Origin: an uncultured Eubacteriaceae bacterium
GTDB lineage: Bacteria; Bacillota; Clostridia; Lachnospirales; CAG-274
Length of the DNA stretch: 64,000 bases
NCBI GenBank assembly: GCA_947167715.1
Contig: CAMVJD010000010.1
Location: 1 to 64,000 of the forward strand
Reading direction: 5' to 3'
The notes under the pieces were generated by a model that saw only the letters and a program-made list of their open reading frames with translations, did no database searches and was not told where the DNA came from. The translations under genes were made by a program, and so were the position numbers. Positions 35,644 to 44,076 of this stretch are shown here, piece by piece (positions within the stretch are counted from its first letter, which is position 1; each line of letters starts with the position of its first letter).

Positions 35644-36849
35644 TTACTCCGCAAAGGCATATTCGCCCATAAATAATATCTCGTGCGTTTCTCTGTCGGC
35701 TATGCAGTAGCCAAAGGGCTTGTCTGCGATAAATTCCTCGGGCTTGGGCTTTTCACCAACTGCCGATGTCATCCTTTTCATTATTACGGCTGTTGCGGCT
35801 GCTGCCTCGGTGCCTTCCTCGGTTACGTCGATATAGGTCTTGTGAAGTACCTCGTCGATATAGAAATTATCGTCGGGGCTGTAGTCCTCAAACATTTTTT
35901 TGAAATCCGCCGCGTTTGGGTCAAAGGCCAGTTTCAGTCCGAGCTTTTGCAGGTCGGCGCTTAATTCTGCCGAATACTCGGTTTTGAATTTAGGTATGGA
36001 TACCTTGACCTCGGTGCTGTCAAGCTTGTCAAAGTATTTTGCGATATCTATGCGCTTGTCATTTGATAAGTATGCATACATGGCAAGCTTGCCGTCGGAA
36101 TAGGGGAGCTCCAGTATTTTAATGTCATTGTCCTTGTAGAAATTGTATTCGCGGGTCTTGTTCATAAAATCAATATCTGTTTTATTGCCGTTTCTGTCGG
36201 TAAAGGTACGCTTTTGTGTCACGTCCTTGTCAAACTGATATTCCCACTTGCCGTTAAAGTAAACGGCATTTACAAGTGCGGCCAAAAAATCGGAGCGGTC
36301 GATAATTTTTTCTATCTTGCCGTTTGTATGCTCGCTGCACCAGTTATTTATGCTGTTTACGGCGTTGCTGCTGTCTACGGTATAGGGCTCGGTGTTAAAA
36401 AAGGCCATAACGGTCGCAGCATAATTTTTGTTAAATACAGTCTTGTTTGCAACATCTGTATTCAGCCATATACTGTCTGCGATTTTAAGCTCTGTACCTT
36501 CAAGGCTTTCGTATCGCTTTGTAAGCGCCTGAATATCTGTGTTTAATTGGTTTATATCACCGCTTTGAAGTACCTTTTCCATTTCGGCAAGGGTCTCGCC
36601 GTCGGCGCCGTCTGCCGCAAGCGTAAGCGCCGCCTTTATACTGAATGGCGAGAACATATAGTTTTTATCCCTTGGCATAAGCATATCCAGATTATGTGCA
36701 AAACTGCCGTCTGCGGAAATGCTTTCTTCGGATGATGCCGCCGGCTGTGCTGTGCTGCCGACAGAATTTTTAAAGGTGCTGCTTTGCAGACCTGCCGTAA
36801 TACCTAATGCCGCAGCAACGGCCGCAACTAAAATAACTGCTTCTTTCAT
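35644..36849 (-). CDS. Serpin (bacterial serine/cysteine protease inhibitor)
   Basis: 401 residues. Membrane-anchored or secreted: an N-terminal hydrophobic segment (about 3-20) without a lipobox, then a complete serpin fold from about residue 45. FSPFSIKAALTLAADGADG, LVNAVYFNGKWEYQFD, the consensus hinge EEGTEAAAATA (about 344-354) and DKPFGYCIADRETHEILFMG are seen. Aligned on the hinge, P1 is Met360 and P1' Thr361, with Lys-Arg at P3-P2. A small or Met P1 suggests elastase/subtilisin-like targets, and cleavage after Arg is also possible. SD AAAGGAG. It heads an operon with an ECF sigma and putative anti-sigma gene. Confidence 0.93.
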   Translation of the reverse strand: MKEAVILVAAVAAALGITAGLQSSTFKNSVGSTAQPAASSEESISADGSFAHNLDMLMPRDKNYMFSPFSIKAALTLAADGADGETLAEMEKVLQSGDINQLNTDIQALTKRYESLEGTELKIADSIWLNTDVANKTVFNKNYAATVMAFFNTEPYTVDSSNAVNSINNWCSEHTNGKIEKIIDRSDFLAALVNAVYFNGKWEYQFDKDVTQKRTFTDRNGNKTDIDFMNKTREYNFYKDNDIKILELPYSDGKLAMYAYLSNDKRIDIAKYFDKLDSTEVKVSIPKFKTEYSAELSADLQKLGLKLAFDPNAADFKKMFEDYSPDDNFYIDEVLHKTYIDVTEEGTEAAAATAVIMKRMTSAVGEKPKPEEFIADKPFGYCIADRETHEILFMGEYAFAE

Positions 36850-36908
36850 AGTGGCTTCTCCTTTCTTAATATCCCTTTACACATACAGACAGATAAAAAA
36901 ATGTGAGG

Positions 36909-38201
36909 TCACATAATTTCAAAATTAATAAGACCTTTTTTATACATTTCGTTTACTGCGATAATTATGCCCGCCTTTGCGTGCTGCCAGGTCAGGCCGC
37001 CCTGCATATAAACGGTGTAGGGCGCTTTCATGGGTGCATCGGCGCTTAATTCTATTGATGAGCCCTGCACAAAGGCGCCCGCAGCCATAATGACGGGGCA
37101 GTCGTAGCCCGGCATATCCCAGGGTTCGGGGGTAACATAGCTGTCGACTGCCGCACCCTTTTGTATTCCGCCGCAAAATGCAATTACATTTTCGGGGGTT
37201 CTCATTTGAATTGACTGTACTATGCAGGTACGCTTGTCATTTGGCTTTGGCATAACGTCATAGCCAAGCTTGTCAAAAAGTGCCGATGCGAAAATTGCGG
37301 CCTTTATGCTTGAACAAACCACGCTGGGTGCAAAGAAAAGTCCTTGTATAAGCGATGTTGTAACGCCGAGGCTCGGGCCGACCTCCTTGCCCATACCCGG
37401 GGCGGTAAGGCGATAGGCTGCGTTTTCGACATATTCCTTTTTGCCGACGATATAGCCGCCTACGGGTGCAAGGCCGCCGCCGGGGTTTTTGATAAGCGAG
37501 CCCACTATAAGGTCGGCACCCACGTCGATAGGCTCCTTTATATCCACAAATTCGCCGTAGCAGTTGTCTACCATACAAATTATATCTTCTCTTACGGATT
37601 TTACGATGCTTATAATTTTGCCTATATCCTCAATAGTAAGGCTTGGGCGGTAGCAGTAGCCCTTTGAGCGCTGAATGGTCACAAGTTTTGTTTTAGCGGT
37701 TATTTTTGATGCGATATTATCAAAATCGACCGTTCCGTCGGGCAAAAGCGCAAGCTCCGCATAGCCTATGCCATGCTCCTTTAAAGAGCCCTTTACCTCG
37801 CGTTTATGGCCTATAACGCCCTCCAAGGTATCGTAGGGACTGCCGACGGGGGAGTAAAGCTCGTCACCGTGTCTTAAATTGCCGAAAAGCGCTACCGTAA
37901 GCGCGTGAGTGCCGCTTATTATCTGTGGGCGCACAAGTGCATCCTCCGCGCCGAAAACATCGGCATATATGCTTTCAAGCGCATCACGGCCAAGGTCGTT
38001 ATAGCCATAGCCCGTAGTGGCATTAAAATGCGTATCGCTTAAATTGTTTTTTTGCATAGCCCTTAATACCTTAAGCTGGTTAAGCTCGGATATGCTGTCG
38101 GCATTTTCAAACAGCGGCTTTATCTCCGCCTCGGTCTTAAGGCAAAAATCCAAAACTTTTTCGTCAATGTCAAAATTATTTTTTAAATATTCTCTTATCA
38201 T
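36909..38201 (-). CDS. Methionine gamma-lyase-like PLP protein (aluminium resistance/YnbB family)
   Basis: 430 residues. Fold-type I PLP enzyme; the PLP lysine is in VGSLIKNPGGGLAPVGGYI. HFNATTGYGYNDLGRD, RPQIISGTHALTVALFGNL and a conserved C-terminal part are as in the YnbB/aluminium-resistance group, which is related to cystathionine/methionine gamma-lyases but whose reaction is not established for most members. In many Firmicutes this gene is next to miaA; here a patatin gene lies between them on the opposite strand. SD GAGGT. A short hairpin with seven T overlaps its stop region. Confidence 0.85.
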   Translation of the reverse strand: MIREYLKNNFDIDEKVLDFCLKTEAEIKPLFENADSISELNQLKVLRAMQKNNLSDTHFNATTGYGYNDLGRDALESIYADVFGAEDALVRPQIISGTHALTVALFGNLRHGDELYSPVGSPYDTLEGVIGHKREVKGSLKEHGIGYAELALLPDGTVDFDNIASKITAKTKLVTIQRSKGYCYRPSLTIEDIGKIISIVKSVREDIICMVDNCYGEFVDIKEPIDVGADLIVGSLIKNPGGGLAPVGGYIVGKKEYVENAAYRLTAPGMGKEVGPSLGVTTSLIQGLFFAPSVVCSSIKAAIFASALFDKLGYDVMPKPNDKRTCIVQSIQMRTPENVIAFCGGIQKGAAVDSYVTPEPWDMPGYDCPVIMAAGAFVQGSSIELSADAPMKAPYTVYMQGGLTWQHAKAGIIIAVNEMYKKGLINFEIM

Positions 38202-38377
38202 TTGTTTACCTCGTTAATATTATTTCATACATTATAATATTACGAAAAAAGGTATGTGTCAAGTATGATGATATTTTGTAAATATCTTAATAATTTATGA
38301 AAATTGCCATTTTTTGTTTACTTTAAATTTTATAAGTGATATTATAAAAATATAAAATAATTTTGTGGGGTGAGAGG

Positions 38378-39496
38378 ATGAAAAAAAACGAGAAATGGGC
38401 GCTTGTTTTTGCCGGCGGCGGAGGAAACGGCGCGTTTGAGATAGGCGCCTGGCGCGCAATAGACGAGTCGGGTATATTTGATATAGGTGCGGTATCGGGA
38501 AGCTCGGTGGGGGCACTTAATGCGGCGCTTTATGCCGTGGGCGATTTTGAGACCGCAAACGAGATATGGCAGAATATCCACCCGAGGGATGTTATCCCCG
38601 TAAAGCCTTATAAGATAATCAATAAATTTAAGGATGTACATAAAAAAATAAGCGTATGCTCGACAGACGGCCTGCGCAGGCTGATAGCAAGCAAGGGGCT
38701 TATTGAAAAGCTGCAAAAAAGCGATATCCCCTGCATAGCGTCCTGCACATACGCGCCGCAGAATATAAGCGAATGTGTCGATGCAGTGATAAACGGCGAG
38801 AAGGTCAGCTATTTTGACCTGCGCAGGCAAAGCAGGGAAAGAATAACCTATATCCTGCTTGCGACATCGGCAATACCCGTTGTGTTCCCGCAGCAGAAAA
38901 TAGACGGCAGATATTTCAAGGACGGCGATTTTGCAGGGCTTGGCGATTGTATGCCCGTAATGCCGCTCTATAAAATGGGCTATAGAAATTTTATTATAAT
39001 ACACCTTGACCGCTATAAGCCCGTAAGGCTCTCAAAGGAGCTTAAAAACGATAAAACAACGGAGTTTTTGCATATATATCCGCCGCGTGAAATGGATCAT
39101 TTTCACTCGATATTCAATTTTAATAATGCTTATATCAAAAAGCGCATAAATATCGGGTATAAAAGCACCAAAAAGCTTTTGGCTGTGTATGCCGACAAAA
39201 ATATTTATACCTGCACCGAGCCGCTTAAACAGCTTTTGGAGGATAAGTGTGCCTTTAACGGGCTGAAAATACTGCTTGATAAGGTGAATATCCCGCTTAA
39301 GGTGACGGACGCCGAAAAGTTCTGGCGTGTCCTTGCCGAAAATAAAAGGTTCAAGCTGGAACAGCACCTTTTTACCCACCACGCAAGATTGCTTGAAAAA
39401 CGCGGGGACGGTAATTATAGGGTAGCCTGGGGCTCTAAAAATGCAATAGAAAAGGCCTTTGATGTGATACTGCATCTTGACCCGATAATGCTGTGA
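38378..39496 (+). CDS. Patatin-like phospholipase family protein
   Basis: 372 residues. The oxyanion loop (FAGGGGNGAFEIGAWRAI), the nucleophile elbow GSSVG (Ser at about residue 43) and the catalytic Asp in KDGDFAGLGD (DGD where most have DGA/DGG) form a Ser-Asp dyad. Probably a cytoplasmic lipid acyl hydrolase: no signal peptide. A C-terminal extension of about 140 residues is not recognised. The ATG at 38378 is chosen over an in-frame TTG at 38363. A weak promoter TTTACT-17-TATTAT ends at 38345. Confidence 0.85.
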   Translation: MKKNEKWALVFAGGGGNGAFEIGAWRAIDESGIFDIGAVSGSSVGALNAALYAVGDFETANEIWQNIHPRDVIPVKPYKIINKFKDVHKKISVCSTDGLRRLIASKGLIEKLQKSDIPCIASCTYAPQNISECVDAVINGEKVSYFDLRRQSRERITYILLATSAIPVVFPQQKIDGRYFKDGDFAGLGDCMPVMPLYKMGYRNFIIIHLDRYKPVRLSKELKNDKTTEFLHIYPPREMDHFHSIFNFNNAYIKKRINIGYKSTKKLLAVYADKNIYTCTEPLKQLLEDKCAFNGLKILLDKVNIPLKVTDAEKFWRVLAENKRFKLEQHLFTHHARLLEKRGDGNYRVAWGSKNAIEKAFDVILHLDPIML

Positions 39497-39502
39497 GATA
39501 AT

Positions 39503-39528
39503 GCCTGCAAGAAATTGCGGGCTTTTTT
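39503..39528 (+). terminator. Terminator of the patatin gene
   Basis: GCCTGCAA/TTGCGGGC with loop GAAA, then six T. Confidence 0.85.
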
Positions 39529-39633
39529 GTGTCCGGCTTATCCGAATGCTGTGAGACCACATAATGTGATACCGGCTGTTTTGTTATTGTCCCAAAACCA
39601 ATATAATGCCGTTTATCCCCTGCCTTTTTGGGG

Positions 39634-40578
39634 TTAAAACTCTTTTTGTTTCGGCATTGTTTCCTTTGATATAAACTCCGCGGCCCGATTAACATCAAAT
39701 TTATCCATATCCACCCACACAACATCGGGGCATTGGTGTCTGAACCAGGTAAGCTGGCGTTTAGCGAAGTGGCGGGTATTTGCCTTCAGGGTATAAACAG
39801 CCTCGTCAAGGGTACATTCGCCGTTGAAGTAGGGCACAAATTCCTTATAGCCTATCCCCTGCATTGAAACAAGTGCGGGGGAATATTTTTTAAGCAGATT
39901 TTCTACCTCGCTTAAAAGGCCCTGTTCAAGCATAATATCAATGCGTTTTTCTATACGGTCGTAAAGGCGTTTTCTGTCCATATCAAGCACAAAAATTTTG
40001 GCATTATAGGCGGCCGTTCTTTGCTTTTCCTCGGCGTTATGCTCGGATATGGGGCGGCCGTTGAGCCTATAAAACTCGATAGCGCGTATCACTTTTTTTA
40101 TATTATTTGGGTGTATTTTCTCGGCGGAGGCGGGATCGACAGACCTTAACATATCATGCAGAGCCTCTGCGCCGTTTTTATCGGCAAAGGCTTGTAATTC
40201 GGCGCGGATATCGTTCTCGGAATCCTTTTCCCCGGCAAAGTCGTTATCGTACAGCACGGCGTTTATGTAAAAGCCCGTGCCGCCTGCGATAATCGGCAGT
40301 TTGCCGCGGCTTTTTATATCGGTTATATAATTTTTTGCGTATCGCTGAAATACCGCGACATTAAATTCCTCGTTGGGGTACAGCTCGTCAATGAGGTAGT
40401 GGGGGATGCCTTGGGTCTCCTCGGGTGTGACCTTGGCTGTGCCTATGTCCATACCCTTATACACCTGCATACTGTCGGCGGAAATTATCTCGCCGTTCAG
40501 AAGTTTTGCGGCCTCTACCGAAACTGCGGTCTTACCGCAGGCGGTTGGGCCTGTTATTATCAGCAATTCCGTATTCAT
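39634..40578 (-). CDS. miaA: tRNA dimethylallyltransferase
   Basis: 314 residues. It adds an isopentenyl group to A37 of tRNAs reading codons that start with U. P-loop GPTACGKTAVS, DSMQVYKGMDIGTAKV, GGTGFYINAVLYDNDF and the C-terminal KRQLTWFRHQ are diagnostic. The ATG at 40578 follows AAAGGAGAG; an upstream in-frame extension to 40653 reads through the hairpin-rich DNA and is not family-like. Length is normal. Confidence 0.95.
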   Translation of the reverse strand: MNTELLIITGPTACGKTAVSVEAAKLLNGEIISADSMQVYKGMDIGTAKVTPEETQGIPHYLIDELYPNEEFNVAVFQRYAKNYITDIKSRGKLPIIAGGTGFYINAVLYDNDFAGEKDSENDIRAELQAFADKNGAEALHDMLRSVDPASAEKIHPNNIKKVIRAIEFYRLNGRPISEHNAEEKQRTAAYNAKIFVLDMDRKRLYDRIEKRIDIMLEQGLLSEVENLLKKYSPALVSMQGIGYKEFVPYFNGECTLDEAVYTLKANTRHFAKRQLTWFRHQCPDVVWVDMDKFDVNRAAEFISKETMPKQKEF

Positions 40579-40652
40579 CGTTTTCTCTCCTTTTTTTATT
40601 TGGGGACTATGCGCCCCTACGCGGGGTAATGACCGAACCCCCAAACCCCGCA

Positions 40653-41193
40653 CTTACTTTGTGCCAAAGTAAGCAAAGCGATTCCGCGCCACAGGTTTAA
40701 AATATTATAACGTGTAGCCGCGATTGTTGTTTTTTGTACCGCAAATAAATATTTGCGGCGAGTGAGTTTTTGGGAAATAAACAAATAACTCACAAAACAA
40801 ATGCCGGGCTCCTAATGTATTGATTATCTGCGTGGGAATGAGGTAGACACCCGAAAATATGCTTAAAAAAACCGCCCCGAAGAGCGGTTTCAGACTTTCA
40901 TAAAAGTTATTTTATACTGCGTTTTATAAATTATTTAAAGTAATTGAATTTATTATATTAAGTAACTTTAGCGTCGCAGACTTAGTTTGAGTAGCTGAAG
41001 CTACTCAAATCCCGTAGGGATTGCGCGAGCTTTAGCTCGCAGCAACAAGCAGGACGAGCTTTGCCCGTCCGAGGAGCAAAACTTGATTTTGCTACAGATA
41101 TTCGGGCAAGTGTATCTATGATGCGCGCAGCCCGAATGTAATTTGACGGAAAATGTCAATTTTCCGTCAAGGCTGTCGATTTCATCGACAGCC
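40653..41193. other. Hairpin-dense intergenic region between miaA and nrdD
   Basis: The 645-bp gap has no credible ORF but at least ten short inverted repeats: CTTACTTT/AAAGTAAG (40653-40673), CGCAAAT/ATTTGCG (40740-40757), GTGAGTT/AACTCAC (40762-40793), TTTGAGTAGC/GCTACTCAAA (40986-41009), AATCCC/GGGATT (41008-41022), GCGAGC/GCTCGC (41025-41040), GGACG/CGTCC (41052-41070), AGCAAAA/TTTTGCT (41075-41093), ATTCGGGC/GCCCGAAT (41100-41137), TTGACGGAAAA/TTTTCCGTCAA (41143-41170) and GGCTGTCGAT/ATCGACAGCC (41171-41193). Function unknown; could be a structured RNA, nested palindromic insertions, or recombination debris. Confidence 0.7.
40869..40890 (-). terminator. Terminator hairpin, copy 1 of 22-bp direct repeat
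   Basis: AAACCGC/GCGGTTT around CCCGAAGA. On the minus strand the stem is followed by a run of seven T, so this is the strong terminator for transcripts from nrdD. An identical 22-bp core lies at 41196-41217. Confidence 0.75.
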
Positions 41194-41195
41194 AC

Positions 41196-41217
41196 AAACC
41201 GCCCCGAAGAGCGGTTT
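41196..41217 (+). terminator. Terminator hairpin, copy 2 of 22-bp direct repeat
   Basis: Same 22-bp core as 40869-40890, immediately after the nrdD stop. Its T-rich side (GCGGTTTTTATTTTT) faces the plus strand; on the minus strand only three T follow. Confidence 0.7.
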
Positions 41218-41223
41218 TTATTT

Positions 41224-43581
41224 TTATAAACTGTGCTTTACTCTGTCGCGTACCTCGGCGAGCTTGGCATCGTTAAACTTGTCAAGCGTACCAACAAGAT
41301 ACCCGGTTATTCTCCTTATACGCTCAACGCCGCCCTCCTCGGCAACATTTCTGCCGCACTTGGGGCAAACATCATTTATTATGCCCGTATATCCGCAAAC
41401 GGGGTCACGATCTACCGGATGATTGACCGAGCCGTAGCCGATGCCTTTTTCCTTCATATAACGTATTATACGCTCAAAAGCCGCTACATTCTTTGCGGTA
41501 TCGCCGTCAAGCTCCACATAGGATATATGTCCCGCATTGGTAAGCTCGTGATAAGGTGCCTCTATATCTATCTTCTCGGCAGCGCTTATCTGATAGTAAA
41601 CGGGTACATGGAAGCTGTTTGTATAATACTCCCTGTCCGTAACACCCTCTATTATGCCAAAGCGCTTTTTGTCAAGCTTGATAAATCTGCCCGAAAGTCC
41701 CTCGGCAGGTGTAGCAAGAAGTGAGAAATTAAGCTTTCTCTTTTCGGCCTCCTCGTCCATTCTGTCGCGCATATGTCTGATTATCTCATAGCCAAGAGCA
41801 GCCGAACGCTTGCTCTCGCCGTGATGCTTGCCCGTAAGTGCCTTTAAGCACTCCGCAAGACCGATAAAGCCGACACTTAACGTACCGTGGCGCAGTACGG
41901 ATTCCAAGGTATCCTCGGTATCAAGCTTATCGCTGTCTATCCAAACGCCCTGTCCCATAAGGAACGGGAAGTTCTTGACCTTTTTGCTGCACTGTATCTG
42001 ATATCTCTCCAAAAGCTGATCTATGCAAAGGTCTATCTTGTCGTCAAGCAGCTTGAAGAAGGTATCTATATCGCCCTTTGCAAGTATGCCCAGACGCGGA
42101 AGATTAATTGATGTAAAGCTTAAATTTCCGCGGCCGTAGGTAATTTCGTGTGTCGGGTCGTAGGTATTGCCGATAACACGGGTACGGCAGCCCATATAGC
42201 TTATCTCCGTTTCGGGGTGTCCCTCTTTGTAGTACTGTAAATTGTAGGGCGCGTCCTGGAACGAGAAGTTCGGGAACAGCCTTTTTGCACTTACCTTGCA
42301 GGCAAGCTTGAATAAATCGTAGTTGGGCTCGTCCGAATTGAAATTAATGCCCTCTTTTACCCTGAAAATATGGATGGGGAAGATAGGCGTTTCGCCGTTG
42401 CCAAGACCCGCATCAAGCGCAAGAAGTACGTTTTTGATGACCATTCTGCCCTCGGCGCTGGTGTCTGTGCCGTAGTTTATTGACGAGAACGGTGTCTGTG
42501 CGCCCGCGCGTGAATTCATGGTATTTAAGTTATGGATAAGAGATTCCATAGCCTGATATGTGGCCTTGTCGGTCTCCTTTAAAGCGTTTCTATAGGAATT
42601 TTTCTGCGATTTTTCGATATACTCCGCATTAATGCCTTTTTCGGTCAAAAGCTGCTTTTCTGCAGCCATATAGTCCTCATAATCGGCAATACGCAGTACC
42701 TTGCCATCGGATTCTAATTTTTCGTAAATGCTCTCAATAAGCTCGTCCGAATTTTCAAGGTCGCAAAGTATCTCAAGATCGCGGGACATAAGGTTTTTAT
42801 AACGCTTTACAAATGATTTTCTTACACCCAGTCCGAGTGCGTAGTCAAAATTCGGTATGCTCTGGCCGCCGTGCTGGTCGTTCTGATTTGACTGGATAGC
42901 AATGCAGGCAAGTGCGGAGTAGCTTGAAATATCGTTTGGCTCTCTTAAAATGCCGTGGCCTGTGTTAAAGCCGTGGTCAAAAAGCTTGATAAGGTCTATT
43001 TGTGTACAGGTAGTAGTCATTGTAAGAAAGTCCAGATCGTGGATATGGATATCGCCGTTTTTATGTGCCTCGCTGTGCTCGGGCTTTAAAACATACATCT
43101 GATAGAACTGCTTTGCGCCCTCGCTGCCGTATTTAAGCATGGTGCCCATAGCGGTGTCGCCGTTTACATTGGCATTTTCGCGCTTAAGGTTGCTGTCCTT
43201 TGCCTCGCTGAAAGTGATATCCTTGTATATCTGCATAAGGCGGGTGTTTTTCTCGCGTATGCGGTTTCTTTCGGCACGGTAGATTATAAAGTTTTTGGCA
43301 ACCTTGTAGTGGTGACGGTTTATAAGCTCCTCCTCAACAAGGTCCTGTATCTGCTCAACGGTAGGGCTTGTGTGTATTTTGTGTACAGCCGATTGTAAAA
43401 CCGATTCCGCAATGTCAAGGCAGTAGCTTTCCGATTTGTACTCGCCGCTTGCGTCAAATGCCTTTCTGACTGCATCCGATATTTTTACTATATTGAATAT
43501 TGCGTGTCTGCCGTCACGCTTTATTATTTCCTTTATCTGTATCTGGTGAATTGGTTGATCCTGTTTTAATGCTGTACTCAT
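41224..43581 (-). CDS. nrdD: Anaerobic ribonucleoside-triphosphate reductase
   Basis: 785 residues, class III glycyl-radical enzyme that makes dNTPs without oxygen. An N-terminal ATP-cone (about 15-105: IKRDGRHAIFNIVKISDAV) gives allosteric control. The core includes NGDIHIHDLDF and TTTCTQIDL. The C-terminus has zinc cysteines (DPVCGYTGIINDVCPKCGRN) and the glycyl-radical loop RITGYLVG near the end. SD GGAGG. The activase gene nrdG, usually next to it, is not in the window. Two NrdR-box-like sites overlap its promoter region. Confidence 0.96.
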   Translation of the reverse strand: MSTALKQDQPIHQIQIKEIIKRDGRHAIFNIVKISDAVRKAFDASGEYKSESYCLDIAESVLQSAVHKIHTSPTVEQIQDLVEEELINRHHYKVAKNFIIYRAERNRIREKNTRLMQIYKDITFSEAKDSNLKRENANVNGDTAMGTMLKYGSEGAKQFYQMYVLKPEHSEAHKNGDIHIHDLDFLTMTTTCTQIDLIKLFDHGFNTGHGILREPNDISSYSALACIAIQSNQNDQHGGQSIPNFDYALGLGVRKSFVKRYKNLMSRDLEILCDLENSDELIESIYEKLESDGKVLRIADYEDYMAAEKQLLTEKGINAEYIEKSQKNSYRNALKETDKATYQAMESLIHNLNTMNSRAGAQTPFSSINYGTDTSAEGRMVIKNVLLALDAGLGNGETPIFPIHIFRVKEGINFNSDEPNYDLFKLACKVSAKRLFPNFSFQDAPYNLQYYKEGHPETEISYMGCRTRVIGNTYDPTHEITYGRGNLSFTSINLPRLGILAKGDIDTFFKLLDDKIDLCIDQLLERYQIQCSKKVKNFPFLMGQGVWIDSDKLDTEDTLESVLRHGTLSVGFIGLAECLKALTGKHHGESKRSAALGYEIIRHMRDRMDEEAEKRKLNFSLLATPAEGLSGRFIKLDKKRFGIIEGVTDREYYTNSFHVPVYYQISAAEKIDIEAPYHELTNAGHISYVELDGDTAKNVAAFERIIRYMKEKGIGYGSVNHPVDRDPVCGYTGIINDVCPKCGRNVAEEGGVERIRRITGYLVGTLDKFNDAKLAEVRDRVKHSL

Positions 43582-43627
43582 GATTTCCTCCGTAAATATT
43601 TTGAAAAGTGCATATTTATCATAATTT

Positions 43628-43673
43628 CCACTAAATATAGTGGATTTTTAAACAATTATACTATATTTAGTTT
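43628..43673 (-). promoter_or_regulatory. Pair of NrdR boxes at nrdD
   Basis: Cores ACTAAATATAGT (43630-43641) and ACTATATTTAGT (43660-43671) are exact reverse complements, with centres 30 bp apart, about three helical turns. This matches the tandem NrdR-box layout (box core near ACANTATATNTTGT-like palindromes, three turns apart). The promoter-proximal box lies against the -10 element. Confidence 0.8.
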
Positions 43674-43683
43674 GGTTTGTAAA
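43655..43683 (-). promoter_or_regulatory. Promoter of nrdD
   Basis: Minus-strand TTTACA (43678-43683), 17 bp, TATAAT (43655-43660). One NrdR box fills the spacer, so binding would block RNA polymerase. Confidence 0.75.
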
Positions 43684-43727
43684 GGGGGGATAAAGAAAAA
43701 TTATGTTAAATTTATGTTACAATTATT

Positions 43728-43754
43728 AAAAAAGGGAAGACCGCCGAAGCGGTC
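43728..43754 (-). terminator. Terminator of the small conserved gene
   Basis: GACCGC/GCGGTC around CGAA (TTCG tetraloop on the minus strand), followed after a few bases by six T on the minus strand. Confidence 0.6.
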
Positions 43755-43782
43755 CCCGATAAAAAATAACAAAGGATATGGC

Positions 43783-44076
43783 TTATACTGCGTTATGAGT
43801 AAAGCTGACTATTTTATCGGTAGGTATCTCCGTTACGGAGCCGAGGATGTTTCCGCAGTTTTTGCGGCTGCTGCCGCCGAAATATCCCGTGCAGCTGCTG
43901 CCCAGCGGACAGGTAGGCGCCTGACCGAAGCAGGTTATAAGCTTTACGCTGCATTCGCTAACGCTTGCAAGCACGCCCGTAAAGCCGTTGCCGGAAAGGC
44001 CGCCGCTGGATGTGAATATCGTTACCGTTTCTCCGATATGACGGCAAAGGCTGTCGATTAAATTGGCTGTATACAT
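43783..44076 (-). CDS. Small conserved clostridial protein, Sm-like or spore-coat-like (function unknown)
   Basis: 97 residues. HIGETVTIFTSSGGLSGNGFTGVLASVSECSVKLIT has the strand pattern of a small beta-barrel; a Gly/Ser/Cys-rich middle (CTGYFGGSSRKNCGN) is followed by LGSVTEIPTDKIVSFTHNAV. I recall similar hypothetical proteins in Clostridia but cannot name a function. SD AAAGGAG 7 bp before the ATG and a terminator downstream favour this frame over the Ala-rich plus-strand frame across it. Upstream of nrdD on the same strand, but ended by its own terminator. Confidence 0.75.
   Translation of the reverse strand: MYTANLIDSLCRHIGETVTIFTSSGGLSGNGFTGVLASVSECSVKLITCFGQAPTCPLGSSCTGYFGGSSRKNCGNILGSVTEIPTDKIVSFTHNAV

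Noticed and set aside
38221..38280. Promoter of the PLP-enzyme gene on the minus strand
   Set aside because: TTGACA and TATAAT are both present but 20 bp apart, too far for confidence.
40985..41195. CRISPR array
   Set aside because: Inverted repeats differ in sequence from each other, there is no constant direct repeat, spacing is irregular and no cas gene is nearby.
43672..44061. Ala-rich 129-residue plus-strand frame
   Set aside because: It overlaps the better supported minus-strand gene at 43783-44076, has low-complexity Ala/Lys composition, begins inside the nrdD promoter region and has no good SD.
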